Assembly: GCA_015654595.1 (NCBI GenBank)
Contig: JAATGQ010000164.1
Span: 1 to 34,039, forward strand
Length of the DNA stretch: 34,039 nucleotides
Reading direction: 5' to 3'
Source of the DNA: Chitinophagales bacterium
GTDB taxonomy: Bacteria; Bacteroidota; Bacteroidia; Chitinophagales; Chitinophagaceae
The translations under genes were made by a program, and so were the position numbers. The notes under the pieces were generated by a model. The model was not told where the DNA came from. It was given only the letters and a program-made list of their open reading frames with translations, and searched no databases. Below are positions 8,431 through 18,482 of the stretch, in pieces; within the stretch, counting starts at the first letter, position 1; each line of letters begins with the position of its first letter.

Positions 8431-9246
8431 ATGATTATGACGCACTTTGCTTGTCCTTCACTACCGAGGGCATTGGCCCTTTCAGCAGGTCTCCTCCTGG
8501 GCGGCGTATCACTCACCCAAGCCCAGCAAACCCAATATGATTCCACCGACCACCGAGCCACAGAAATCTATAGCCCGGTACCGCCCGTAGTCACACCCGC
8601 TGCAAAAGTAGGCGACCCGCCTTCTGACGCCATCGTACTGTTCGGCGGCAAAAACGAGAATGAATGGGTAAAAGTTTCCGACGGCACTCCAGCCGACTGG
8701 ATCGTAGACGGCGACATCCTTACCGTCAACAAGAACTCCGGCAATATCCAGACCCGCAGAGTATTCAGCAACTACCAGCTGCACCTGGAATTCCGCATCC
8801 CCGCCAATATCACCGGCTCCGACCAGGCCCGCGGCAACAGCGGTCTTTTCCTTGCTTCTACCGGTAAAGGCGATGACGGCTACGAGCTGCAGATCCTCGA
8901 CAATTACAAGAACACGACCTATACGAATGGCCAGGTCGGCAGCATCTATAAACAAAGTGTTCCGCTCGCAAACCCCAGCCGGCCGCCTGGAGAATGGAGC
9001 TCCTACGATGTGGTCTGGATCGCCCCCGTGTTCAGCGCAGACGGCACAAAGTTGATCTCTCCCGCACGAGTTACGGTATTCCTCAACGGAGTGCTCGTTC
9101 AGAATAATTATGAATTGAAAGGTGAAACCCGCTATATCGGACAGCCTTACTACCACGCACACGGCCCCTCTCCGATCAAGCTGCAGGCTCATGGAGACAA
9201 AAGCGAACCGATCAGCTTTCGCAATATCTGGGTTCGCCCATTGTAA
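8431..9246 (+). CDS. secreted DUF1080 / 3-keto-disaccharide hydrolase-like protein
   Basis: A 271-residue exported protein. Residues 1 to about 32 form a signal peptide ending in TQAQQ. The rest is one DUF1080 domain: it opens with AIVLFGGKNENEW and contains NSGLFLAS, DGYELQILDN and a closing PISFRNIWVRPL, the order seen in this concanavalin-like fold. Members include lyases/hydrolases acting on 3-keto-glycosides, but many have no proven activity. ATG at 8431 is used, with a second ATG two codons later; neither has a strong ribosome site. It is monocistronic between its own candidate promoter and a strong terminator, convergent with the utilisation operon. Periplasmic or outer-surface location is inferred. 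Confidence 0.85.
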   Translation: MIMTHFACPSLPRALALSAGLLLGGVSLTQAQQTQYDSTDHRATEIYSPVPPVVTPAAKVGDPPSDAIVLFGGKNENEWVKVSDGTPADWIVDGDILTVNKNSGNIQTRRVFSNYQLHLEFRIPANITGSDQARGNSGLFLASTGKGDDGYELQILDNYKNTTYTNGQVGSIYKQSVPLANPSRPPGEWSSYDVVWIAPVFSADGTKLISPARVTVFLNGVLVQNNYELKGETRYIGQPYYHAHGPSPIKLQAHGDKSEPISFRNIWVRPL

Positions 9247-9267
9247 TATATTTTAACCAAAACAAAC

Positions 9268-9296
9268 GAAGAAGCGGGCCTCAAACCCGCTTCTTC
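9268..9296. terminator. bidirectional terminator between DUF1080 gene and lipoprotein gene
   Basis: A perfect 11-bp stem, GAAGAAGCGGG (9268-9278) with CCCGCTTCTTC (9286-9296), and a seven-base loop lies between two convergent genes. ATTTATAA follows on the plus strand and CGTTTGTTTTGG on the minus strand, so it can end transcripts from both sides. Confidence 0.88.
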
Positions 9297-9308
9297 ATTT
9301 ATAACACC

Positions 9309-10130
9309 TTACTGTTCTGGAATATACGTAAAACCGATCCAGCAAAGCCCGCCCGCAGACGGGTTATCCCTGATCACTCCCAGCGTGATCGAGGTAGCAG
9401 AAAAATCGATTACCGTCACAGCCCCCCAATTACTCACCTGGCTGTAGTAATCCCCGCCATACAATAAGGCACAGCCGCTTAACTTTATCGTCCCCCCATT
9501 GATGTCATACACAAAACCGCATTTACAGGTCGAAACATTCCCATTCGCATCTTTCTGCGCCACCGTATAATGATAATCCCCGTCCAGGTCAAATGTCATC
9601 TGGCCCCAGTCCTGGTTGGGCAGCACCCATTCATTTCCCACGTACGTTGGATGATAAGACCAATCATCCGCACTGCCATTATGCTTAAGATAATCCAGCC
9701 CATACCAGCCAACAGGCTGTGTCATATCCATCACCCAGGTCTTGCCCGCCGCACCATTCGCCAATGCCGCCCAGTGGGGATCGGAAAAATAAGCCGTGTC
9801 ATTCTGGGAGACCTGGATTTGAACGGAATCTCCTTTTACAAATCCGCCAGCCGTCTCCGCCGAATAGTAAATCGTATGCGTTCCTAAGAAGGGAATATCG
9901 ACCGTATCCGCCACCTTCGTCGAAGTACCTACGCCATAATTCCAGTAGGGAATGACGTCAGGCGTTTCACTCATCAGGTACACATGATTGTCATATCCCT
10001 GCTCCTGGGATACGGAGAATTTGAATTGTGAAGCACTGAGAGGCGAAGGAAGATCGACCCTCTTTTCGGAAGGAGAACAGGCTGCTGCCAGTAAAGCCAG
10101 CGCCGCTCCATATAGTATTTTTAACTGCAT
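9309..10130 (-). CDS. SusD-linked surface lipoprotein with PKD-like region
   Basis: A 273-residue lipoprotein: MQLKILYGAALALLAAAC gives a lipobox with Cys18, so it is lipid-anchored. Residues about 35-130 resemble an Ig/PKD-type beta domain (YDNHVYLMSETPDVIPYWNYG, then a stretch on value change over time). The C-terminal half, rich in Trp, Tyr and Gly, is of a type often found last in susCD operons and may bind glycan; I cannot name its fold. ATG at 10130 was chosen because the longer reading lacks a lipobox near its start and overlaps susD. It is the last gene of the operon, 71 bases after susD, and is likely a SusE-position surface binding protein. Confidence 0.75.
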   Translation of the reverse strand: MQLKILYGAALALLAAACSPSEKRVDLPSPLSASQFKFSVSQEQGYDNHVYLMSETPDVIPYWNYGVGTSTKVADTVDIPFLGTHTIYYSAETAGGFVKGDSVQIQVSQNDTAYFSDPHWAALANGAAGKTWVMDMTQPVGWYGLDYLKHNGSADDWSYHPTYVGNEWVLPNQDWGQMTFDLDGDYHYTVAQKDANGNVSTCKCGFVYDINGGTIKLSGCALLYGGDYYSQVSNWGAVTVIDFSATSITLGVIRDNPSAGGLCWIGFTYIPEQ

Positions 10131-10161
10131 GATGATGGTTTTTATTTTATTGAAGTGTTTT

Positions 10162-10184
10162 GCGGCGGCACAGCCCCACGCCGC
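10162..10184 (-). other. GC-rich intercistronic hairpin
   Basis: GCGGCG (10162-10167) and CGCCGC (10179-10184) form a six-bp all-GC stem with an 11-base loop between susD and the lipoprotein gene. No T-run follows on either strand, so it is not a standard terminator; it could affect transcript processing. Confidence 0.3.
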
Positions 10185-10201
10185 GCAAGAGACGGCGTAC
10201 C

Positions 10202-11791
10202 CTACCACCCCGGATTCTGTTTCAGCGTCCCATTCGACAAACTGATCTGCGACTCGGGAATCTCAAACAGCCCCCGCGTCGCCGTCGGGAAACTTACATT
10301 GAACTGATCCCCCGTCGGATTGTCGATCGCCGCCTTCGCCGCCGCCAACCCCTGCCGCAGCAGGTCCCAGTAACGCTGCCCCTCAAATGCCAGCTCCAGC
10401 CTCCGCTCATTCATAATGAGACTCATCCCGCCTGCATCCTGCGTCAGCGTCTTGCGGTGCGACACATCACCCGCGAAAGCACGGTCCCTGACAGCATTAT
10501 AGTCCTGCTGCGCCGTCGCCAGATCCGTCATCAGATTCAACTCCGCCCCCATCAACAGCACATCCGCAAACCGGATCACCGCATAGTTGTCGAAATTGTC
10601 GATCTGGAAATCCCCGCCCAGAGAAGGCGCATTGCCCTGTAACATCGGCGTATACTTCTTCCAGTAATAACCGGTATACTGAAACTGATCCGAAGGCGGC
10701 GTATAGCCAATGTTCTCATCGGCTATAGAAATGATTGAAGCCCGCTTGCGAATAGTATCGCCCGGCTCGAACATGCTCCAGGCCGAAGGATTGACCACCG
10801 CAATACCCCATCCTTCATAATAAGGAGCAGGCACCGTTCCCCTCAAGCCCACCATGACCTGCACCCGGTTGCCATTGTTCTGACTCCAGTTGCCCAGCCC
10901 ACCGGAAGAATACTGGATCGCAAAGACATATTCGGGATTATTCTGCCCGGCGAAATTGATTCCTGCCGTAATAGAGGACGAACGCCATAAACTCGCATAG
11001 TTCCCAACCAGCGAATACCCGCTGTTGTTGATGACATCGGCCACCGCAGCCGTCGCATCCTGCTTGCTGTATTGCCCGACCAGGTCCGGCTTGCCATAAT
11101 ATCCCGTATAGTAGAGAAATACCCGCGCCAGCAGCGCCTCTGCCGCCCACTTTGTCGCCCGTCCATATTCCGTAGACGGAATTTGGGAATAAGCCGCCGC
11201 TGATGCCGACAACAAAGAAATTGATTGCTTCAGATCACTCGCAATCAGCGCATATACGCTGTCCGGGCTAGCCTGGGGAATATAGTAATTGGCCCCTTCC
11301 ACTGGTTTGGTTTCCAGCGGTACATTCTCAAACATCCGGACCAGGTCAAAATAAAAATAAGCCCGCAGGAAGCAGGCCTCGCCCGTATAGCGGTCCTTTA
11401 ACGCATTTTCGGAACCGAAATCGACATTGCCGATGTTCTGTAAAAACACATTTACCCGGTAAATACCCTGGTAGTATTTCGTCCAGGCATCGGTGTTGTG
11501 ATCGGTGTAAGGAGTAAACTGGTCCCATTGTTTGGTCCCCTGGTCGCCGGTTCCTCCGCCGCTAAAACATTCGTCAGAAGTGATTTCGCTGCTCAGCCAG
11601 ATATTGCCATAGCCGCTGACGTCCAGTATACTGTAAGCTGAAACCAGCGCCTCGAAAGCATCCGAAGGCGTCTTGTAAAAGTCGGCAGTAGTTTCCTCGT
11701 CGATAGGCTGCTTATTCAAAAAACTTTTACTGCAGGAGCCGGCCAGCAAACCGATCCCCAGGCATATTCCGAAGTATGATATCTTTTTCAC
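10202..11791 (-). CDS. susD: SusD/RagB-family glycan-binding lipoprotein
   Basis: Outer-membrane lipoprotein that caps the SusC channel and captures the glycan. Length is 529 residues, standard for the family. Lipobox LLAGSC places the lipid on Cys20, followed by SFLNKQPIDEETTADFYKTPSDAFEALVSA, split here only as a description of the typical SusD N terminus; the RG-like C-terminal region contains the conserved run on MNERRLELAFEGQRYWDLLR. Translation starts at GTG (11791): GTG-AAA-AAG gives the normal MKKI signal. The start is 19 bases after the SusC stop, which is usual for translational pairing. The glycan cannot be read from sequence; the adjoining GH31 suggests an alpha-glucoside or alpha-xyloside. 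Confidence 0.95.
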   Translation of the reverse strand: MKKISYFGICLGIGLLAGSCSKSFLNKQPIDEETTADFYKTPSDAFEALVSAYSILDVSGYGNIWLSSEITSDECFSGGGTGDQGTKQWDQFTPYTDHNTDAWTKYYQGIYRVNVFLQNIGNVDFGSENALKDRYTGEACFLRAYFYFDLVRMFENVPLETKPVEGANYYIPQASPDSVYALIASDLKQSISLLSASAAAYSQIPSTEYGRATKWAAEALLARVFLYYTGYYGKPDLVGQYSKQDATAAVADVINNSGYSLVGNYASLWRSSSITAGINFAGQNNPEYVFAIQYSSGGLGNWSQNNGNRVQVMVGLRGTVPAPYYEGWGIAVVNPSAWSMFEPGDTIRKRASIISIADENIGYTPPSDQFQYTGYYWKKYTPMLQGNAPSLGGDFQIDNFDNYAVIRFADVLLMGAELNLMTDLATAQQDYNAVRDRAFAGDVSHRKTLTQDAGGMSLIMNERRLELAFEGQRYWDLLRQGLAAAKAAIDNPTGDQFNVSFPTATRGLFEIPESQISLSNGTLKQNPGW

Positions 11792-11810
11792 GTTTAAGTA
11801 GTTTTATAAT

Positions 11811-14800
11811 TTACAATCCCACGCTCAGTCCCACAATGATAGATCTTGGCTGCGGATAATAGCCCAGGTCGATTCCCGAAGACCAATTGGTTCCATCCGT
11901 CTCGGTATTGCCATAACCGACTTCGGGATCGATACCCCGGTAATGGGTAAATGTATACAGGTTGAGCCCAGAGACATACAGGCGCATCGACTTGACCGGC
12001 GTAGCCCGGAGCAGCACCCGCTTCAAATCATACCCCAGGTTGACGCTCTTTATACGCAGGAACGCACCGTTCTGAATATACAAACTGGAAAACCGGTTCC
12101 AGTTCTTGTTGGCCTCATCGCCCAGTGTTACCCTTGGCTGGGAATTGCTCGTACCGGCTCCATGCCAGCGCTTGAGAATGTCTGTCGTATAGTTGTTGTA
12201 ATACCGGTCGTTCGATCGAACCCCGTCGACGATCTGGTTGCCGCCCACACCGCTCATCAGGACGATCAGATCAAAGCCTTTATAGCCTAACGAAAAGTTG
12301 ATCCCAAAAGTTTGCTTGGGCTGCGGACTGCCGATCTGCGTCTTGTCATTCTGATCGATGACGCCATCGCCATTCAGATCGGCAAATTTGACGTCACCCG
12401 GTAAAGCCCCGGGCTGAATCAGCCCCTGCTTGCCGGTATACTTATTTACGTCCTCCTGCGACTGGAAGATCCCCGCCACCTTGTAGCCCCAGAAATAAGC
12501 CAGGGGATGACCCGACTGCACACGATAAAACTCTTCTGTATTGGACGAGAGCAGGTTCGTGGCGCCATGGATGATGCCATCCGCCGTAGGCACCTGCAGC
12601 ACCGTATTCTTTATAAAAGAGAGGTTGCCACCCAGGCCCAGGGTTACCTGGCCAAACGTATGACGATAGTTCACCGACAGTTCCAACCCTTTATTCTGGA
12701 TATCCCCGCCATTGATATACGGAGCACCCGTCCCCACACTGGCCGGGATAGGAGCTACCACCAGCCATTCCTTCGTGGTCTTGTTGTATAGATCGAAATT
12801 GACGGTAAAATCACGGAATACCGTCGCGTCAAAACCAACGTCTGTCTGTTCGGAAGCCTCCCATTGAAGATTGGGATTGGCAATCTGGGTAGGAGACGCA
12901 CCCACCGACAGTGACGTGGCATCCTCTCCGCCAAAGTAATACCCCTGGTATTGATTGCTCACTACGTTAACATAAGCAAACTGCCTGATCCGGTCATTGC
13001 CGTTCTGCCCCCATCCGCCGCGTAGTTTCAGGAAATTAAGCCAGCTCACCGGCTTGAAAAAATCTTCACTCGTTACTACCCATCCCGCCGAGAAGGCGGG
13101 GAAGACGCCATACCGTTTATTCTCCCCAAAACTCGTAGAACCGTCCCTCCTGACCGAGCCCGTAAACAGATATTTATCCTGGTAGCTATAGATCAACCGG
13201 CCAAACAAAGAAGCAAGCGCGATCTCCGATCGGTCTCCATAGATCAACTGCGTCAGCGGATTGGTAGCAGCATTGATGACGGCATTATTCAGATCCGCTA
13301 CAGCCAGTCCCTGCTTCGTTCCATTGACATAAAAGACACTTGTATTCTTGGCATCGGTCCCTGCCAGCAAGGTGAAGTTATGGCTTCCAAAAGTCCGTTT
13401 ATACGTTGCCGTGTTATTCCAGTCCCAGATGAAGGTCCGGTAAAGGCCCATGCCAGCGGTAGTCGTCGTCGTGAAAGCGTCTATCGAAAGGGAATCATGC
13501 GGAGTAAACGTATTGGTGGAATAATAGTCCAGGTCGATACCGATATTCGACCGGAGAGTCAGCCCCTTCAGAATATTCACTTCCCCGTACAAGTCTCCGA
13601 AGATGCGGTCGGTAATCGTCTTGTTGTTATTCTGATAGTCCATAGCCGCTATGGGATTGGATTCTTCGGGTTCCTTCGAATAGGCATAGGAGCCGTCAGG
13701 AGCACGTACCGGGAAGAGCGGGCTGGTATTCAGCAGCGCCCGTAAGGAATTGCCATAGATATTGCCGGTAAGGATACCGGATTGATTGGAGTGGGTATAG
13801 GTCAGGTCCTCTCCCACCTTGAAGATGTCTTTGTATACTTTATGCTCGGAATTAATGCGGAAGTTGATCCGCTCCAGGTAAGACTTTCCCGGCAGCCCGA
13901 TCATCCCTTGCTGCCGCTGGTAATTCAGCGAAGAAGAATAGACTGTCTGGTCATTACCGCCGCTCATCCCCAGTGAATAGCTTTCCGTTACGGCGTTGTT
14001 CATTGTCGCGGCCTTCTGCCAGTTGGTTCCATTGCCAATAGAATCCAGCTGCGCCGTCGTAAAACTATTGAAGGGGTAAATCGAAGGATCATAAGGCGCC
14101 TTACCTGAGTTGATACCCGACTCGTTCATAATCATCACATATTCTTTGGCGTTGAGTACATCCAGCCTGCGGATGGGATTCTGCCAGCCATAATATGTAT
14201 CGAACGTCAGCCGCCGGAAACCGGCACGCCCTTTCTTCGTGGTGATGAGTACCACGCCATTGGCAGCCTCCGTCCCGTAGATCGAAGCCGAAGCCGCATC
14301 TTTCAGAATGTCGATCGACTCTATGTCGTTGGTGTTCAGGTAAGAAATATCCGTAGTAGGCATTCCATCGACAACAAACAGCGGACTGGGGTCGCCGTTC
14401 GTTCCTACCCCCCGGATACGGATCTTCAGTGCATCTCCCGGCTGCCCGGAATTCGCCGTCACCTGTACGCCGGCCGCCTGTCCCTGCAACGCCTCTCCTA
14501 CCGAGATAGTATGATTCTTATCGAGATCATCTCCCCCGACACGAACCGTCGCACCCGTCACCACCTTTTTCTTCTGGGTGCCATATCCCACGACAACGAC
14601 TTCATCGAGGCCATTTGGCGCTTCCTTCAACGCGATCGTCAGCACCTTTCCGGGTTCGGCATTGACTTCCTGCGACAGGTAACCGATCCCGCTCAGCTCC
14701 AGGACATCCCCGGCTTTTGCCCGTATAGAGAAAGCGCCGTGTTCATCCGTAGAAGTCCCCTTTGCGCTTCCCTTTACTTTGACGGTGATACCGATCAGCG

Positions 14801-14936
14801 GCCGGCCATCTGCCGCGCCGATCACCTTGCCGGCAACGGGCTCACCTTCCTGGGCAAAGACCGGATTCATAAACAAAAAGAAAAGGAAAAAAGGAAGGAG
14901 AAGCCGCCCCCTTTTCCAGGTTGTACTTTTTCTCAT
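11811..14936 (-). CDS. susC: SusC/RagA-family TonB-linked outer membrane protein
   Basis: TonB-dependent importer of oligosaccharides. The 1,041-residue protein has a signal peptide (residues 1-29, ending VFAQ), a carboxypeptidase-regulatory-like domain (about 33-110), a TonB-box region DEVVVVGYGTQKK, a plug domain with the SusC hallmark of a DPSPLFVVDGMP-like turn, and a long beta-barrel ending in the short aromatic-poor strand SIIVGLSVGL. The ATG at 14936 fits the signal peptide; the longer reading adds 22 unrelated residues. It starts 34 bases after the GH31 stop and is followed by susD, so the three form one operon. Its N terminus has no FecR/anti-sigma interaction domain, which agrees with control by the hybrid two-component regulator. 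Confidence 0.96.
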   Translation of the reverse strand: MRKSTTWKRGRLLLPFFLFFLFMNPVFAQEGEPVAGKVIGAADGRPLIGITVKVKGSAKGTSTDEHGAFSIRAKAGDVLELSGIGYLSQEVNAEPGKVLTIALKEAPNGLDEVVVVGYGTQKKKVVTGATVRVGGDDLDKNHTISVGEALQGQAAGVQVTANSGQPGDALKIRIRGVGTNGDPSPLFVVDGMPTTDISYLNTNDIESIDILKDAASASIYGTEAANGVVLITTKKGRAGFRRLTFDTYYGWQNPIRRLDVLNAKEYVMIMNESGINSGKAPYDPSIYPFNSFTTAQLDSIGNGTNWQKAATMNNAVTESYSLGMSGGNDQTVYSSSLNYQRQQGMIGLPGKSYLERINFRINSEHKVYKDIFKVGEDLTYTHSNQSGILTGNIYGNSLRALLNTSPLFPVRAPDGSYAYSKEPEESNPIAAMDYQNNNKTITDRIFGDLYGEVNILKGLTLRSNIGIDLDYYSTNTFTPHDSLSIDAFTTTTTAGMGLYRTFIWDWNNTATYKRTFGSHNFTLLAGTDAKNTSVFYVNGTKQGLAVADLNNAVINAATNPLTQLIYGDRSEIALASLFGRLIYSYQDKYLFTGSVRRDGSTSFGENKRYGVFPAFSAGWVVTSEDFFKPVSWLNFLKLRGGWGQNGNDRIRQFAYVNVVSNQYQGYYFGGEDATSLSVGASPTQIANPNLQWEASEQTDVGFDATVFRDFTVNFDLYNKTTKEWLVVAPIPASVGTGAPYINGGDIQNKGLELSVNYRHTFGQVTLGLGGNLSFIKNTVLQVPTADGIIHGATNLLSSNTEEFYRVQSGHPLAYFWGYKVAGIFQSQEDVNKYTGKQGLIQPGALPGDVKFADLNGDGVIDQNDKTQIGSPQPKQTFGINFSLGYKGFDLIVLMSGVGGNQIVDGVRSNDRYYNNYTTDILKRWHGAGTSNSQPRVTLGDEANKNWNRFSSLYIQNGAFLRIKSVNLGYDLKRVLLRATPVKSMRLYVSGLNLYTFTHYRGIDPEVGYGNTETDGTNWSSGIDLGYYPQPRSIIVGLSVGL

Positions 14937-14970
14937 ATTGCAAACAATTAGTGATGATGAATAAGGATTT

Positions 14971-17900
14971 TTATGGTAAAGAAATAGTAATGGGCTGACC
15001 ATGATAGCGGAGGATTACAGGCGGTAACCAATCCGGATCAAAAGCATGGGGCTTTCCCTTAGAGATACGCACCACACGGAATACACGCTGGGAAAGCATA
15101 TGCGCGAACTGACCCTCCCGGACGCCGATAGTCAGTTGATGACCGGCCTCGGTATAAAGCAGGGGGATAGTCGAAGACGCGCCCTTCTCATAATTATAGT
15201 TGTCGCCCTCATCTTCATACAGGTCAAACCGGGCATCCCTTCCGGAATAGACGTACAAGGTGATCGTATCCGCCCGCCGCTGGTCGGTATATTGCAGCGC
15301 AGGCCCCACCGGCAGAATAGTTCCTTCTTTTACAAAAACGGGAATACGCTCATAGGGGGCCTGGACATCGAGCCGCTGGCCGCCCGTAGTATACACGCCG
15401 GAATAAAGGTCGTACCAACCCTGCCCTGCAGGCAGGTAGACGGATCGCGAACGGGCTTTAAAAGTCGTCACAGGTGCTGCCAGTAAAGACGGCCCCAGCA
15501 TAAATTCGTCTGCAATCGCATGCACGGTGGTGTCCGCATCGAAGTCCATAACCAGCCCGCGCATCGGCGTATAATCCCTGGCCCACACCCAGCCGGAAAG
15601 GGAATACAGGTAAGGCAGCAGCCGGTAACGCAGGCGGTCATACCACAACATGCTTTCATACGCCGGCTGCCCGGGCTCTGCAACATGGTAGATCTCGCGG
15701 TAAGGATACTGCCCGTGCACACGAAACAAAGGACAAAAAGCGCCGAACTGGTACCAGCGCGTCATCTGCTCCCTCCACTCGTCGAGATCCGCGCCGGCAG
15801 CATGTTCAAACCGCCGCTCCACTGCAAACCCGCCAATGTCCATCGTCCAGTAAGGCAAACCCGATAACGAGAAATTGACACCGGCAGCAATCTGCGCCTT
15901 CATGTCACTCCAGCGCGCTGCAATGTCGCCGCTCCACACCGCCGCGGCATAATGCTGAGAACCCGCAAAAGCACTCCGCGTCAGGATAAATACTCGCTGA
16001 TCCGGGTTGCTCGACCGCTGGCCCTCATAGATACCTTTGGCATTCAGCATGGGATAAGCATTCAGATACGCCGCAGCTGGTCCCAGCGCGGTCGGCGTCA
16101 TCTCCAGCTTTCTCTTCTCGCTGTTGACATTGGAAAGAATATCAGGCTCGCTTGCATCCATCCACCAGGCATCGACGCCTTTCCGGTAGAGCTTCTTGTC
16201 CAGCAAGTCCCAGAAAGCCTTTCGCGCATCGGGGTTGAAGGCATCATAGAACGTGGAGACGTAACCTTTGCCGATCCAGTCCCGCTGACTATCGGCCACA
16301 TTGCGCTTGTAGAGCCAGTTCATCCGGTCAAAATATTGATAGACTGGAATGCCTTCGTAGAACTTCGGCCATACAGAGATCATAAAGTGCGTATGATAGT
16401 CTTCGTGCAGACTCCGGATCATGCTGTCCGGTGAAGGGAAACGATTTGCATCGAACTCCTGGCTGCCCCAGGCATCCTCCTTCCAGTAATTCCAGTCCAA
16501 TACGATATTGTCCAGTGGAATCCGCCTGCGGCGAAACTCTTTTACCGTGGAGAGGATTTCAGACTGAGTTTTATACCGTTCGCGACTTTGCCAGAGCCCC
16601 AGGGCCCAGCGCGGGGCAATAGTCGCTTTTCCAGTCAGAAACCGGTAAGCCGCAATCACCCCGTCGAGGTTATCGCCGTACATAAAATAATAGTCCAGCT
16701 GCTTGCCGCTCTCCGACAAAAAACTAAACTCGTCCTCTTGTCCCTTCGGCGCCGGCGACTGTTCCTTCAAGGAGCAGTATGACTCCTCTCCATCCGGTAT
16801 CCAGACGATCTTTACCGGGTAGCGCCGGTCTTTTTCCATCGGCAGCGACAGCAAGGCAGACGCAGGATTCCAGGCCTGCCGCCACCGGTCCAGCAGCAGC
16901 TGGCCATTGATATATACTTTCAGGTAACCGCCATAGGTAAAGCGCAGAAGATGCTCTCACGGCTGTTCGGAGGCCAGCTCTCCCTCCCAGGTCACCACAC
17001 CCCGGCCCGGACGAAACACCGCCGGCAGTCCTGCTTTGGAATCACCAAGGTAGGAGTAATCGATCCCCGATTCCGGCTTTTCCAGCACTACCTGTTCCGG
17101 GCGTTCCCGGTCATTGCTGTAAGTCGCCGTCAGCCATCCGCGCTGCCCGCGCGTCGAATACAGCCGGAAAGCATTCAGCGGATGATAGGGACGGATGTCT
17201 CCTGCCGTCGTGATAGAATAATTGTCCCAGAGGATACCATAGTGCCTGCTGCTGACCAGGAAAGGCACGGCCACTTCGGTGTTGTTCTGAAAAAGAAAAA
17301 CCTGGCGCCCCTTATAATCCATGACCCCGTCCTGGTGCTGCCCCAGCCCATAAAGGGCTTCCTCCGGATGCAGCTGGAAGGTCTGGCGGATATGCCAGGA
17401 GGGTTCGCCCTCATAAAGCGCCGGTTCCAGCTGACGCCCGCCATTGGCTTTTTCGGCAACAATCTCGCGCCCCAGGGCATCCGAGAAGCGAACCGCCCCG
17501 GTGGAAACGGTCACCGTCGCTGTCAGGAGGCGCGTCGACAGAACGACGGAATTTTCGTCCCCGTGCGTCGTCCATTTCACCGCAGAATCAGCTGTCCCCA
17601 CAATAATCAGGCTTTCGCCAGCCCCTTCCCCAGCGGGAGCCGTAACAGCTGCCATCCTGCCCACTCCCGCCCCTACAGGGCTCGACACGACCCGGATAAT
17701 ATTATCGGCAATTACCTGCAGCCTCACCGCTGTCGTCCCGGTCACCAGCGAATCGGGATATACCACGATCCCATCGGCAACCTGCTTCCAGCTGTCCCGC
17801 AGCTCAGTCGCCTGCGCCCAGGTTTCCCGCGGCGAAGCCGCCTTCGCCGGCATAGGGATTTCCAGCCTCCCCCCGGTAATAGCCCGGAAAGCGCCTCCCG

Positions 17901-17991
17901 GTGCCTCATCAGCGGCGGCCGTAAAACAGACAACAATAAATAAAAAGGTAAAGTAAAGCTGGCGGCTGGCGGTCATAGCAATCGGTTTCAT
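14971..17991 (-). pseudogene. GH31 alpha-xylosidase/alpha-glucosidase gene with an in-frame TGA
   Basis: One reading frame of 1,006 codons, cut at codon 345 by TGA (16957-16959); no frame change is needed to join the halves. The N-terminal 344 residues contain a signal peptide and the galactose-mutarotase-like GH31 domain (GLGQHQDGVMDYKG, SSRHYGILWDNYS). The TGA falls inside a PA14-like insert (WEGELASEQP, stop, EHLLRF, GGYLKVYINGQ, DRWRQAWNP). The catalytic barrel follows: nucleophile Asp at codon 612 (WWMDASEPD) and acid/base Asp at 689 (VWSGDIAARW). The PA14 insert and the WMDASEPD motif resemble alpha-xylosidases of the CjXyl31A type, which act on xyloglucan pieces. As the first gene of the operon it would normally feed SusC/SusD. 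Mutation, sequencing error and recoding are all possible. Confidence 0.85.
16957..16959 (-). other. in-frame TGA within the GH31 gene
   Basis: The frame reads CAG-CCG-TGA-GAG-CAT-CTT, with the same protein family continuing on both sides. Relatives commonly have a small residue before Glu-His at this turn, so GGA (Gly) to TGA by one substitution is a simple origin. This last step is inference from memory of the family. Confidence 0.85.
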
Positions 17992-18096
17992 CGGAGTAAA
18001 ATTACCCCGGTCCCGCCAGCCTGAAGGGATCGAAATGTTTCCGTATAGGGGTGAAAATGTTAACTAAACAGGAGATTACCCGCAGAAGAGGCGCGC

Positions 18097-18465
18097 TCAG
18101 GGAATCAAATGGGTAATCTTATCCCGTATCATACGCGGTGTGACAGGCTTCGCAATAAAATCATCCGCCCGGCACGCATCAGCAATATGCTGTATATCAA
18201 GGTTCCCGGACATCAATAAGACTTTGACGTCCTTGAACCGTTCGTCCTTCTTTATCTGCCGGCAAAGGTCATCACCATGAATACCATTCATACTGATATC
18301 GAGAAATACTACCTGCGGCTGGTGTTCCACCAGCCGATCGATGCACCCGATACCATCCGGGCACAACTCGACGGCATATCCAGGCATCGAAAGTTGGTGC
18401 TTCAGAAGAAACAAAAGATCAGCGTCGTCATCCACAATCAGTATCCTAATAGGGCGGGCCTGCAT
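18097..18465 (-). CDS. stand-alone receiver-domain response regulator
   Basis: A 122-residue CheY-like protein with nothing but a receiver domain: acidic cluster DDD at 12-14, phospho-acceptor Asp56 (VVFLDIS), Ser86 and Lys106 (AKP). It has no DNA-binding output, so it must act by protein contact or as a phosphorelay step. It is the last gene of the stressosome operon, 17 bases after the histidine kinase stop, which makes that kinase its likely donor. Confidence 0.92.
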   Translation of the reverse strand: MQARPIRILIVDDDADLLFLLKHQLSMPGYAVELCPDGIGCIDRLVEHQPQVVFLDISMNGIHGDDLCRQIKKDERFKDVKVLLMSGNLDIQHIADACRADDFIAKPVTPRMIRDKITHLIP

Positions 18466-18482
18466 TTCGGAATAATACCTTT

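Noticed and set aside
16431..16960. A frameshift as the cause of the split GH31 gene
   Set aside because: The two reading frames are the same (105 bases from the stop to the second frame's first codon), so only the TGA interrupts it.
18073..18119. Inverted repeat AGATTACCC / GGGTAATCT spanning the end of the receiver gene
   Set aside because: Nine-base arms are 29 bases apart and one arm is in coding sequence; no T-run follows. It may be chance.
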